From G965200765 sp965203865 (lineage in GTDB: Bacteria; Pseudomonadota; Gammaproteobacteria; Arenicellales; JAJDZL01): a stretch of 64,000 nt of DNA. Shown here one piece after another: positions 8,571-16,742 of this stretch. Position 1 is the first letter of the stretch; each line of letters starts with the position of its first letter. The stretch is from NCBI GenBank assembly GCA_965203865.1, contig OZ241916.1, positions 744,001 to 808,000 on the forward strand. The letters run 5' to 3'. The notes below the pieces were generated by a model. The model did not search any database. It had not been told where the DNA came from and saw only the letters and a list, made by a program, of their open reading frames with translations. Position numbers and translations under genes: made by a program.

Positions 8571-9791
8571 TTGATACATGTACGGGTGAGTGGAGTGGCT
8601 GCTGACTTTGAACAATTTACACGAGCTGTTCAAGAACAGGACCAACCGGGCCTGATTCAGGCGCCTGTACCGGTTATCAGGAATGTAACGGTTCTCGGCG
8701 GCGGGACAGATGGTCGGTTGTTCGCCGCTTTGTCGCTTGCCCAGGATATGCAGGTTACTCTGTTTACCGCATATGGAACTGAGATGAACGAGCTTCGTGC
8801 AGCAGGCGGTATAACTTTGCGCGGTGACGGTCCGGTAGGCACTTATCAGATAGATCAGCAAGGTTCTCCCTCAATTCATACTACGGCAGAACTGGATGCT
8901 GCAGTAGCTGCAGCAGATTTAATTTTTCTGACAGGTCCGGTACACAAGCAACGCACTTATGCAATGGTGCTTGCGGACCATCTTGTGGATGGACAGCAAT
9001 TGGTAATTGCACCTGCCCGGACATTCGCGGCAATTGAAACCGACTGGTTGCTGCATGTGGGCGGCTGTAGAGCGGATGTTTCCATTGTGGAGTTGCAGAA
9101 CATGCCGTATTGGACCGATGCAAATAGCGGTCCGCTCAACCTGTCCGAGTGCAGTTTTACACTCGCGGCATCGGTGCCCAACGATCGCCAGGAAGTCATT
9201 CATGCTCTGCGAACCATTTTGCCCGATATTGAATCAGCTCCGTCTCCGATGCATAGCGGATTTTCAGATGCAAGCGGTGCAATCGAGTGCGTGGCACTCA
9301 TGCTGGGCGGTTCTCTGGTGTTTCGGACACAGGATTCATTGCCCGAAGGGGCTGTTCCCCTGGAAGAACGACAGACATTGTTCTCGCTGGTCGACAATCA
9401 TCGTTGTCGGGTTGCAATATCGGAGTTGCTGCGAGAGCGGCGAGAAGTGGCAAGAAGTTTTGGGGTCCGAAATCTGCCAGACGACGACGAGTGGATTGAA
9501 AGGTATGCGGGTTTGGTTGCGGGAAGCGGCAGTCGTCGAATCCCCTCGGCAGATGAATCAGTCAATATTATTCGTTGTGCGGTTACGGGTTCCCTTGTGC
9601 CGCTTCAGTCTGCCGGACAATTGGCTGGTATAGCGACTCCAGTGACTGATTCACTTGTTACTCTGGCTAGCTCGACACTGGGACGCGACTTGGCCACTGC
9701 TGGACGCAGACTGGAGGCAATGGGAGTTCAGGTCAGTTCTATTGCTGAAGTCAGACGACGTATTGAAGACATATCGCGGGGAAACAGATAA
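8571..9791 (+). CDS. opine (octopine/nopaline) dehydrogenase-like NAD(P)-dependent oxidoreductase
   Basis: A Rossmann domain starts at about residue 37 with VTVLGGGTDG. It is followed by features of the octopine dehydrogenase/ketopantoate reductase-like family: ADLIFLTGPVHKQRTY, DGQQLVIAPARTFAAIE and IVELQNMPYW. The C-terminal half is helical. Opine dehydrogenases interconvert N-substituted amino acids with amino acid plus keto acid, so an N-alkylglutamate-type substrate is attractive but unproven. The first 35 residues precede the domain and contain an amphipathic stretch (VAADFEQFTRAVQEQ) and a Pro-rich linker, the layout of an encapsulation peptide. The start is probably TTG 8571, right after AGGAG; GTG 8586 is the alternative. 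Its stop overlaps the aldehyde dehydrogenase ATG by one base. Confidence 0.65.
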   Translation: MIHVRVSGVAADFEQFTRAVQEQDQPGLIQAPVPVIRNVTVLGGGTDGRLFAALSLAQDMQVTLFTAYGTEMNELRAAGGITLRGDGPVGTYQIDQQGSPSIHTTAELDAAVAAADLIFLTGPVHKQRTYAMVLADHLVDGQQLVIAPARTFAAIETDWLLHVGGCRADVSIVELQNMPYWTDANSGPLNLSECSFTLAASVPNDRQEVIHALRTILPDIESAPSPMHSGFSDASGAIECVALMLGGSLVFRTQDSLPEGAVPLEERQTLFSLVDNHRCRVAISELLRERREVARSFGVRNLPDDDEWIERYAGLVAGSGSRRIPSADESVNIIRCAVTGSLVPLQSAGQLAGIATPVTDSLVTLASSTLGRDLATAGRRLEAMGVQVSSIAEVRRRIEDISRGNR

Positions 9792-11167
9792 TGGATCCCG
9801 ATCTTCAATCCATAGCGAATGCCCGCCAAGCGGCTTCAGCCGCCTGGGAAGCTTTTCTGAAGTTTCGGGACTATGACCCTGCAGACATAGATGCCATTAT
9901 TGAAGCAATGGCAAGGTCAATCGAACCGGAGGCCTACCGGCTTGGGGAAATGGCAGCCGAGGAAACCGGCTACGGTAACGCAGCAGACAAACGAGTCAAG
10001 AATCTTTTCAATGCACTGTCAGTTGCCGACTGGCTCAGAAGTATCAAGACTTTGAACTTGCTGTGGCGCGATGAGGTTACAAAAATAGCAGCAATCGGGG
10101 AGCCAATGGGAGTTGTAGCTGCACTGATTCCGGTGACAAACCCTACATCTACTGTAATTTACAAGGTGCTGTCTGCAGTAAAAGCAGGTAACGCGATAGT
10201 TTGTGCGCCGCATCCACGCGGCGTGAAGTGTGGTGTAGAAACTGCAGCAGTCATGGCCCGGGCAGCGGAGAGAGCAGGAGCTCCCAAAAATCTTGTTCAG
10301 TGTCTGGAGAACGTAACCATTGCTGGTACAGGCGAGTTGATGCGCCATCGTCGTACATCCGTAGTACTGGCAACTGGAGGTCCTGCCATGGTCCGGGCTG
10401 CCTATTCATCCGGCAAGCCAACTCTTGCTGTTGGCGCGGGCAACGTTCCCTGCTATGTCCACGCTTCAAAGGCCAATGATTTGGGCGAAGTCGCGGAAAA
10501 GATAATTTCGTCAAAAGCATTCGACTATGGCACAGCTTGCGTTGCCGAGCAGACTGTTATTGCTGATCGCGCAATTGGTCGGGAACTCAGAGCCGAAATG
10601 AAGTCGCGCGGCGCCTATTTTTGCACCAAGCCCGAAGCAGACAGGCTGGCGGGTGTGATCTTTACCGATACTCATATCAATCCTGAGCGCGTGGGGCAAT
10701 CCCCGCAAGCCTTGGCAAGGTTTGCGGACATTGAATTGCCCCCAAGAACTCGTGTTCTGGCAGGAGATATAGCAGAGGTTGGCTGGCAAGCACCGCTTTC
10801 AGCAGAAAAACTCAATCCTGTATTGGCATGGTATGAGGCCAAGAGCGAGGAAGAAGCCCTTGAATTCTCGGCCAGCATAGTCAGATTTAGTGGCTGGGGA
10901 CACACTGCGGTAGTGCATAGCGACGATGCTGATGTGGTTGCAAGATTTAGCCGTATTCCTGCAAACAGGATTTTGGTGGATGTTCCGGCATTGCACGGCG
11001 GAATGGGGTTTGCAACTGCGCTGGAGCCAAGTTTCATGCTGGGTACCGGCACTTCATCAGGTTCCATTGTGTCCGACAATGTTACGGCATTGCATTTGAT
11101 CAACATTAAACGTGTGGCGTACGAGTCTCGACCTTGGCGCGACATCAATGAAATATACGGTGAGTAG
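9791..11167 (+). CDS. CoA-acylating-type aldehyde dehydrogenase (PduP/EutE-like)
   Basis: An aldehyde dehydrogenase of the short, CoA-dependent class used in metabolosomes, where NAD and CoA convert a reactive aldehyde into acyl-CoA. Visible motifs are GEPMGVVAALIPVTNPTST (about residues 103-121), the catalytic-Cys block FDYGTACVAEQTVI with Cys at about 250, and C-terminal GTGTSSGSIVSDNV. At 458 residues it starts directly in the catalytic fold and ends at GE. I see neither the N-terminal encapsulation helix of PduP/EutE nor a C-terminal one. Its entry into the shell may depend on a partner or on shell contacts. It overlaps the upstream gene by one base and is three bases from the BMC-T gene. 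Confidence 0.88.
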   Translation: MDPDLQSIANARQAASAAWEAFLKFRDYDPADIDAIIEAMARSIEPEAYRLGEMAAEETGYGNAADKRVKNLFNALSVADWLRSIKTLNLLWRDEVTKIAAIGEPMGVVAALIPVTNPTSTVIYKVLSAVKAGNAIVCAPHPRGVKCGVETAAVMARAAERAGAPKNLVQCLENVTIAGTGELMRHRRTSVVLATGGPAMVRAAYSSGKPTLAVGAGNVPCYVHASKANDLGEVAEKIISSKAFDYGTACVAEQTVIADRAIGRELRAEMKSRGAYFCTKPEADRLAGVIFTDTHINPERVGQSPQALARFADIELPPRTRVLAGDIAEVGWQAPLSAEKLNPVLAWYEAKSEEEALEFSASIVRFSGWGHTAVVHSDDADVVARFSRIPANRILVDVPALHGGMGFATALEPSFMLGTGTSSGSIVSDNVTALHLINIKRVAYESRPWRDINEIYGE

Positions 11168-11170
11168 CCC

Positions 11171-11797
11171 ATGGCCCGAAAGTTGACGATACGTGCGTTG
11201 GTACAGATTGACCGGTTGCAACCCAAGCTGGCCGCATATGTCGGCGCAACTGTACAGGGGTCGATACCGCTGTCAGGAGATACGATTCTGCTTGGCGAGT
11301 TTGCACCTGGAAACGAAGTGTTCACTTTGATTGATATTGCGTTGAAGGCAAGTCCTGTTGAAGCGACCAGTCAGATTGTCGAGCGAGAATTTGGATTTTT
11401 CATTCTGCGCTCTCCTTCGAATTCCCACATTAGCGCTGCGCGTGATGCAATATTGGCTGAAATCGGTCAAAAACTGGAAGACCGGCTGAAGCCAACAATC
11501 GAATCAACGCAGGTAATCACCTCTGTCGAACCCTATCAGGCGCAACTTCTCAATAAATGGTCATCGGGTTCGCTGGTGGTTCCGGGACAGACGCTTGGTA
11601 TCGTGGAGTGCTCGCCCGCTGCGTACATTGCCGCTGCTGCAAACGAGGCGGAAAAAGCAGCATTGATTGACATTGTTCAAGTTCGAACAATTGGGAGATT
11701 CGGCAGGATGTTCATCAGCGGTAGTGAAGATTCTGTGAAAGTGGCGATTACTGCGTCCAGCACAGCAGTGGATGAAATTACAGGGAAGGGTAATTAA
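11171..11797 (+). CDS. tandem-domain trimeric microcompartment shell protein (BMC-T)
   Basis: Two fused BMC-like halves in 208 residues form a trimer that looks like a hexameric tile. The first half begins KLTIRALVQIDRLQPKLAAY and is divergent. The second is recognisable from QTLGIVECSPAAYIAAAANEA and RTIGRFGRMFISGSEDSV. BMC-T proteins often form larger or gated pores for cofactors or bulky substrates. This is the only BMC-T in the window. It sits between the aldehyde dehydrogenase and the malate-dehydrogenase-like gene with gaps of three and four bases, showing tight operon structure. Assignment to BMC-T is firm; whether it stacks into double layers cannot be told from sequence. Confidence 0.88.
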   Translation: MARKLTIRALVQIDRLQPKLAAYVGATVQGSIPLSGDTILLGEFAPGNEVFTLIDIALKASPVEATSQIVEREFGFFILRSPSNSHISAARDAILAEIGQKLEDRLKPTIESTQVITSVEPYQAQLLNKWSSGSLVVPGQTLGIVECSPAAYIAAAANEAEKAALIDIVQVRTIGRFGRMFISGSEDSVKVAITASSTAVDEITGKGN

Positions 11798-11801
11798 GAA
11801 A

Positions 11802-12989
11802 ATGCGTCGAACAGTTATTGCAAATGAAAATGTTCAGGATGCACATCAACGCGGGCGTCTGTTTGTAGAGGTCATGCCGGGCGACATTGTTACCGCCCAG
11901 GCGAGGGATACTGCCGAGCGGTTCAACATCAAGCTGCTAGACTATCCTGTGGAAAGAACAGCAATCGTGGAAACTGACGGTGCAACAGCAATGCGTCGCG
12001 CACTATTTCGGCGGCATCCCGGATGGGAACCCCCGCGAAAGAAAGCTATTGAAGGTGTTCGCAAAGTTCCAAGGCTTGTACTGGTTGGTGCCGGCGGGGT
12101 TGGTATGAATATCGCCCATCTGGCGGCAAACAGTGAAATCGCAGAAGAAATTGCCTTGATAGATATATTGCCCGGTGCTGCCGCGGCTACCGCACTCGAC
12201 TTGCAGCATGCGCGTGGTTCAACTAGGTCGACGGCCAATATTGTCGGTGACACGTCAATGAAGTTGCTCGCTGATGCGAGTGTGGTTGTAATGACTGCGG
12301 GCCGCCCCAGAACGCCGGGCATGAGTCGGGCTGATTTACGCGCGGTCAATGGCAGAGTGGTTCAAAGCGTCGGGGAGGACATTGCATCTCTTGCCCCCAA
12401 TGCAATAGTTGTCGTAGTTAGTAATCCGCTGGACGAGATGACTCATTTGATGCTGCAGGCAACAGGCTTTCCCAGAGAACGAGTACTGGGGATGGCCGGG
12501 ACTCTGGATAGCTCCCGCTTCAGGAATGAATTGGCGAATGCGGCAGGAGTTTCGGTTACAGATGTTGAAGCCATGACACTGGGGAGTCACGGAGACGAAA
12601 TGGTGCCTATTGTGTCCAAGTCCACGATACGCGAGCGCCCGTTGACCGAATTTATGAGTGCCGGCCAAATTACCATCTGTTGCGACAACACCGTGTCTGC
12701 CGGTGCAGCAGTGGTTGCCTTAAGAAAAAGAGGGTCTGCAACATTGGCCCCTGCACATGCCACAATGGAGTTGATTGAGCATATTCGCGGTGCAAAGACT
12801 GGTACCGTTCCCGTTTCTGTATTGTTAAACGGAGAGTACGGGATCAGTGATGTCGTGCTTGGAGTGCCATGCGAGCTGGGAATGTCCGGTTTGGTGAGAA
12901 TTGCCGAGCTGTCGATAAGCGACGATGAACTCGCTGCGCTTCGGCAAGCGGCTAAAGCGGTTCGTTCAAGAATGGATGCGGGACAATGA
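11802..12989 (+). CDS. malate/lactate dehydrogenase-like enzyme with N-terminal EutQ-like segment
   Basis: From residue about 90 the protein is a complete LDH/MDH-superfamily enzyme: NAD site GAGGVG (96-101), AGRPRTPGMSR with the malate-type arginines, NPLDEMTHL, then DSSRFR and TLGSHGDEMVP with catalytic Arg and His. The first 90 residues are extra. They begin VIANENVQDAHQRG and continue to DIVTAQARDTAERF, resembling the start of EutQ (LITANDIREAHARG ... IITPEAREVA), a microcompartment-associated module. A helical stretch near residues 60-76 could be a targeting helix. I chose ATG 11802 over an upstream ATG at 11772 because GGGAAGGG and spacing fit and it avoids overlap. Likely role: reoxidising NADH made by the aldehyde dehydrogenase, inside the shell (inference). 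Confidence 0.85.
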   Translation: MRRTVIANENVQDAHQRGRLFVEVMPGDIVTAQARDTAERFNIKLLDYPVERTAIVETDGATAMRRALFRRHPGWEPPRKKAIEGVRKVPRLVLVGAGGVGMNIAHLAANSEIAEEIALIDILPGAAAATALDLQHARGSTRSTANIVGDTSMKLLADASVVVMTAGRPRTPGMSRADLRAVNGRVVQSVGEDIASLAPNAIVVVVSNPLDEMTHLMLQATGFPRERVLGMAGTLDSSRFRNELANAAGVSVTDVEAMTLGSHGDEMVPIVSKSTIRERPLTEFMSAGQITICCDNTVSAGAAVVALRKRGSATLAPAHATMELIEHIRGAKTGTVPVSVLLNGEYGISDVVLGVPCELGMSGLVRIAELSISDDELAALRQAAKAVRSRMDAGQ

Positions 12990-13396
12990 CAATTGCCACA
13001 ATATCCACCGGCGGACGGTTCGAGAAAATCGGCTCCTATAGCCGTGCCAAGCGGGTCGGGCCATTTATATTTATTTCCGGAACCACTGCAATCGAACCGA
13101 GCGGGCGGTTGCATGCGCCACACGACACTTACAAGCAGTCAATGTACATTTTCGAACGTACGAGAGAAGTGCTTGAGCAGCTAGGTGCCGAAATGCGTCA
13201 TGTTGTGCGAACTCGCGCTTTTCTTGCCGACATGGGAGGTGCGGGCGATTTTGTCCGGGCGCATGGCAAAGTTTTCAAGGGCATTGATCCGGTTACCAGC
13301 GGCGTTCAAGCCGGGTTAACGGTGCCCGGGATGATGATTGAAATTGAATTCGATGCATTGCTTCATGATGAAAACGGAGTTGTCAGTTACGAATGA
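12986..13396 (+). CDS. RidA/YjgF/UK114-family protein
   Basis: A 136-residue single-domain Rid protein, the family that hydrolyses reactive enamine/imine intermediates and includes 2-aminomuconate deaminase-type enzymes. Landmarks are YSRAKRVGPFIFISGTTA near the start, VVRTRAFLADM in the middle and the C-terminal MIEIEFDALL. Canonical RidA has Arg in an R-x-x-V/E-I-E-like C-terminal context; here the motif is MMIEIEFDA without an obvious Arg, so deaminase activity is uncertain. It overlaps the preceding gene by four bases (ATGA), placing it in the microcompartment transcript. It fits a pathway that generates imines from amine oxidation. No targeting helix is evident. Confidence 0.88.
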   Translation: MTIATISTGGRFEKIGSYSRAKRVGPFIFISGTTAIEPSGRLHAPHDTYKQSMYIFERTREVLEQLGAEMRHVVRTRAFLADMGGAGDFVRAHGKVFKGIDPVTSGVQAGLTVPGMMIEIEFDALLHDENGVVSYE

Positions 13397-13432
13397 GCGG
13401 GTTTCGGATTCAGGAGAGAACAGCAGGTGGAA

Positions 13433-13482
13433 TTCGACTATTTCACATGCATGAAGTCGAACATGAATTTTTTGTTTTTTTA
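13433..13482 (+). terminator. possible attenuator/terminator between RidA and the ABC importer
   Basis: Inverted arms TTCGACT (13433-13439) and AGTCGAA (13455-13461) with a 15-base loop are followed after six bases by a T-rich stretch (about 13468-13481). The stem is short and the loop long, so termination would be partial at best. The site would separate high expression of shell genes from the transporter genes. Confidence 0.35.
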
Positions 13483-13505
13483 CTTTAACTAACGGGGAGT
13501 TGTAT

Positions 13506-14822
13506 ATGAAAATAACTCGATTTATTCAAGCTTTCACTATTGCAGTGCTGATGTCAATTGGCACGATGGTGAGCGGAATTGCTTTGGCTCAAGATAAAGA
13601 GCCAATTGTTGTCGGTTACATTGGTTCCTTTGCATCCGACACGGGTCTCAGCACAATTCGCGGCGCTGAAATTGCCATTGAAGAGTTGAACGAGGCTGGC
13701 GGTGTTCTGGGCGGCAGGCAGATCAAGCTTGTGAAAGCCGATACGCGAGAAGATGTCGCCGAGGGGATCAAGGCGTACGAGTATCTGAACGATGTGGAAA
13801 ATGCCGACTTTATTATATCGGGCAGCATTGACGATGTTTCACTGGGCTGGTTGCCTCGAATGGCAGAGTACAAGACACCTACTCTTGATACTTGGACCTC
13901 TTATGTCGGCATCATTGACCTGGTTGTCAAGGAGTATGACAAGTACAAAATGTACTTCATGAACATCGCTTGCGACGAAGCTCTTGCAACACTCTACATT
14001 GACTTCGGCAAGGACGTTCTTGCCGATGAGATGGGATACAAGAGCACCGTTATTCTTTATGAAGATACGGCGTTCGGGGTCTCGATTGCCGGACTGGTTG
14101 AACAATTGCTAGCACCGGAAGCCGGTATAGAGATCAAGGAACAGATCATCTATGACCCGAATACGGTTGACTTTGCTCCGTTGTTCAATAAGGCAGTAGA
14201 TACCGGAGCAGATTTTATCTATCTGGTCTCATCTGTCAGAAGCCAGGTTCCTGCGTCTCAGTATGTGAAACTGCAAGTTCCCATTCCGATGACCGGAGTA
14301 AATGTTGGTGCATTTGGTCAGGATTTCTGGAATGATACTGGCGGTCTTGGCGGTGGAACATCCACGCTAAGTCCTCTGCCGGCGGTCGGCGGCGAGCTGG
14401 ATGACCGAACAGCCAAGTTCATTGAAAAATACACGGCCAAATACGGCGACGAGCGGCCGGTTTATCCGCACTTCAACGGGTTTAATGCCTACTATGGCAT
14501 CTATACTGCGTTTAATGCAGCTGAGCGTGCAGGTGGATTTGCACCGCTGGATGACTGGGTAAGGGAAATGGAGAATGAAGATCTGAAGCTTTACAAGGAC
14601 GGTCAGTTGTGGTTCCGGTACGCCTTCTGGAAACCGGGCGAGATTGAACCGCGGACTCAGCGCGAGTACACGCACAATCTGAAGTTTGACATTACCCCTC
14701 CATTTGACGATGGCACGCCGGCAATGGCTGTTATTCAATGGTACGAGGACGGAACTCCTGCAATTGTCTATCCGCCGAAATACGCGACGGGCAAGTTTCA
14801 GGAACCTTCCTGGGTGAAATAG
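13506..14822 (+). CDS. periplasmic substrate-binding protein of a branched-chain/amide-type ABC importer
   Basis: A type I periplasmic binding protein (Peripla_BP_6) with a Sec signal peptide (MKITRFIQAF ... GIALAQ, cut near residue 30). The mature part starts EPIVVGYIGSFASDTGLS and continues with RGAEIAIEELNEAGGVLGGRQI, the classic LivJ/AmiC/UrtA pattern. The ATG at 13506 has GGGGAG seven bases upstream, which decides against the upstream TTG. At 438 residues it is longer than LivJ and closer to amide- or urea-binding members. It is the first of five importer genes following the microcompartment genes on the same strand, so its ligand is probably the substrate of that pathway, perhaps an amine or amide. 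The ligand itself cannot be read from sequence. Confidence 0.88.
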   Translation: MKITRFIQAFTIAVLMSIGTMVSGIALAQDKEPIVVGYIGSFASDTGLSTIRGAEIAIEELNEAGGVLGGRQIKLVKADTREDVAEGIKAYEYLNDVENADFIISGSIDDVSLGWLPRMAEYKTPTLDTWTSYVGIIDLVVKEYDKYKMYFMNIACDEALATLYIDFGKDVLADEMGYKSTVILYEDTAFGVSIAGLVEQLLAPEAGIEIKEQIIYDPNTVDFAPLFNKAVDTGADFIYLVSSVRSQVPASQYVKLQVPIPMTGVNVGAFGQDFWNDTGGLGGGTSTLSPLPAVGGELDDRTAKFIEKYTAKYGDERPVYPHFNGFNAYYGIYTAFNAAERAGGFAPLDDWVREMENEDLKLYKDGQLWFRYAFWKPGEIEPRTQREYTHNLKFDITPPFDDGTPAMAVIQWYEDGTPAIVYPPKYATGKFQEPSWVK

Positions 14823-14845
14823 AAATCTGTAAATTATCTAGCAAG

Positions 14846-14876
14846 CTTGTTCCCGGCTGAAGTTGCCGGGAGCAAG
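14846..14876 (+). promoter_or_regulatory. intercistronic stem-loop after the binding-protein gene
   Basis: CTTGTTCCCGGC (14846-14857) pairs with GCCGGGAGCAAG (14865-14876) through twelve base pairs including one G-U, around a seven-base loop. No T-tract follows. Such structures after binding-protein genes often stabilise the upstream mRNA and lower expression of the membrane genes. The second importer in the window has an equivalent hairpin. Confidence 0.6.
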
Positions 14877-14919
14877 TTGCTTGAGTTTGACTGATGCTTC
14901 AATTCAACCAAGTAGTCGC

Positions 14920-15774
14920 ATGCTAATTCATATTTTGGTACAAGGGTTGCTGCTAAGTGGCTTTTATGCCCTGATCGCTATTGGATTCACCATGATTTTT
15001 AGCGTGGGTCGGGTGTTGAATCTGGGCTACGGTGCCTTTTTGATGGTCGGTGGGTACATTTACTATCAAAGTGCGCAAATTCTTGGATTGGGAAAAATTC
15101 CCAGTTTTGCGATCGCAACCTTGGCCGGAGTTTTGCTTGGAGTGATTGTCTATCTGATCCTCGTAAAGAGACTGAAGGGCGATGCAATCGCAATTGAAAT
15201 TTCTACATTGATTCTGGCAGTTGTATTGCAGGCGGGTGTCATTGTTGTTTTTTCCCCTTCTGCGAAATCCATGTGGCCATTAATTCCAGGTGTATTGCGT
15301 ATAGGAAATGCAAGTGTGACTTACAATATTCTGGTCGCTGCGATTACGAGTTGGGTTGTTCTCGGACTTTTGTTTGTGTTCATAATGAAAACTCATACCG
15401 GCCGGGCAATCCGGGCCGTGTCCATGGATCCGAAGGGCGCAATTATTTCGGGAATTGACCCGGAACGAATCAATTTGATTACATGGGGAATTTCCGGGGG
15501 GCTTGGTGCTCTTGCCGGTGTGTTTTTGGCGACTTACACTCAACTTGACCCGGGCATGTGGGTGGCCCCGCTGATCATTGCAGTTGCTGTGGTCATTGTT
15601 GGCGGAATTGGCAGCATACTCGGGAGTTTGGTGGCGGCACATGTAATCGGAATGCTTGAAATCATTACGACGACTTTGATCGGGGCAGAACTTAGGGGCG
15701 TGGCCACCATGCTTCTGATTATTCTTGTACTGGTTCTTGCACCGAAAGGCTTGTTCGGCAAGGAAGAGTTGTAG
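14920..15774 (+). CDS. LivH-type ABC permease
   Basis: An inner-membrane permease with about eight hydrophobic segments. Typical features are GLLLSGFYALIAIGFTMIF at the start, the NLGYGAFLMVGGYI block, and GGLGALAGVFLA before the C-terminal membrane segments. Length (284 residues from this start) matches LivH. The start ATG 14920 is preferred over an upstream GTG/ATG because the family begins directly with the first membrane helix. It lies two bases from the LivM-type gene and should form a heterodimer with it. It presumably imports the substrate bound by the protein encoded at 13506-14822. Confidence 0.9.
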   Translation: MLIHILVQGLLLSGFYALIAIGFTMIFSVGRVLNLGYGAFLMVGGYIYYQSAQILGLGKIPSFAIATLAGVLLGVIVYLILVKRLKGDAIAIEISTLILAVVLQAGVIVVFSPSAKSMWPLIPGVLRIGNASVTYNILVAAITSWVVLGLLFVFIMKTHTGRAIRAVSMDPKGAIISGIDPERINLITWGISGGLGALAGVFLATYTQLDPGMWVAPLIIAVAVVIVGGIGSILGSLVAAHVIGMLEIITTTLIGAELRGVATMLLIILVLVLAPKGLFGKEEL

Positions 15775-15776
15775 CG

Positions 15777-16742
15777 ATGTTCAGCGAAGGCACAGGAAAA
15801 GGTTTACTCGGTTGGGCAGTATTCGGCGTGCTGATGCTCGCCTTGCCACTGGTTGCCAGTACCGGGGTGGTTCGCATATTCGTGTTTGCCAATTTTCTGG
15901 CGATCTTTGCAATTAGCTGGGACGTATTGTCCGGCAAAACCGGATACATCAGTTTCGGACATCCTTTTTTAATTGGCGTGGGCGGCTATACCACTGCACT
16001 GCTAACCTATCATCTGGACTGGTCGTTGTCGATCACCATTCCAATTGCAGTTGCCATGACGATGATTGCCGGCACATTGTTCTTCTTGCCGGCGTTGCGT
16101 ATTCGCGGCACTTACTTCGCCTTGGTCACTTTGGCCTTCATGGAGTTGATGTACGGCTTGGTGCAAGTCGTTGCGCCAAAAGTTACAGGCGGCACTCGCG
16201 GGCTAACAGGCCTGCCCAGCCTTGTTACCGGTGCGATCCCGAACTACTACTTGTCGTTTGCGGTAATGTTTGTTTTCGGAATTACGGCCTGGTTGCTAGT
16301 ACGTACCCGACTAGGCACGGCGCTGAGTTCAATTGGCATGAACGAAGATGCAGTGCGTGCGAGTGGATTGAATACGACCAAGCTGAAACTGTTTGCGTTC
16401 ATGGTCAGTGCCTTCATCGCGGGATTCGGCGGCGCACTGTATATTCACTATCTGGGGTCTATTGCACCGCGCGGATTGTTTGATGTCAATTTTTTGTTCA
16501 CCATACTAGTTGCTTGCCTGCTGGGCGGGGCGGGTACGATTACCGGCCCGATTATGGGAGCTTTCTTTTTGACGTTTTTGCTTGAATGGCTGCGACCGTA
16601 CATACCCGGTTCGGAACGCTATTTGATTTATGGTGCGGCTACGCTTGTTCTTTATGTAACGCAACCGAAGGGCATTCACTATCTACTTCGCGTTGGAACG
16701 AATTATTGCATGGGGTTCTTTCAGAGGGGCAAACTGGCATGA
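15777..16742 (+). CDS. LivM-type ABC permease
   Basis: The second permease subunit, with several hydrophobic helices over 321 residues. LivM signatures are KTGYISFGHPFLIGVGGYT, the RIRGTYFALVTLAF cytoplasmic-loop block, and the EAA-like AFMVSAFIAGFGGALY. It ends with a four-base overlap (ATGA) with the ATPase gene. The conserved SFGHP-type motif and overall length support intact function. The neighbours make it part of a complete five-gene importer. Confidence 0.9.
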   Translation: MFSEGTGKGLLGWAVFGVLMLALPLVASTGVVRIFVFANFLAIFAISWDVLSGKTGYISFGHPFLIGVGGYTTALLTYHLDWSLSITIPIAVAMTMIAGTLFFLPALRIRGTYFALVTLAFMELMYGLVQVVAPKVTGGTRGLTGLPSLVTGAIPNYYLSFAVMFVFGITAWLLVRTRLGTALSSIGMNEDAVRASGLNTTKLKLFAFMVSAFIAGFGGALYIHYLGSIAPRGLFDVNFLFTILVACLLGGAGTITGPIMGAFFLTFLLEWLRPYIPGSERYLIYGAATLVLYVTQPKGIHYLLRVGTNYCMGFFQRGKLA

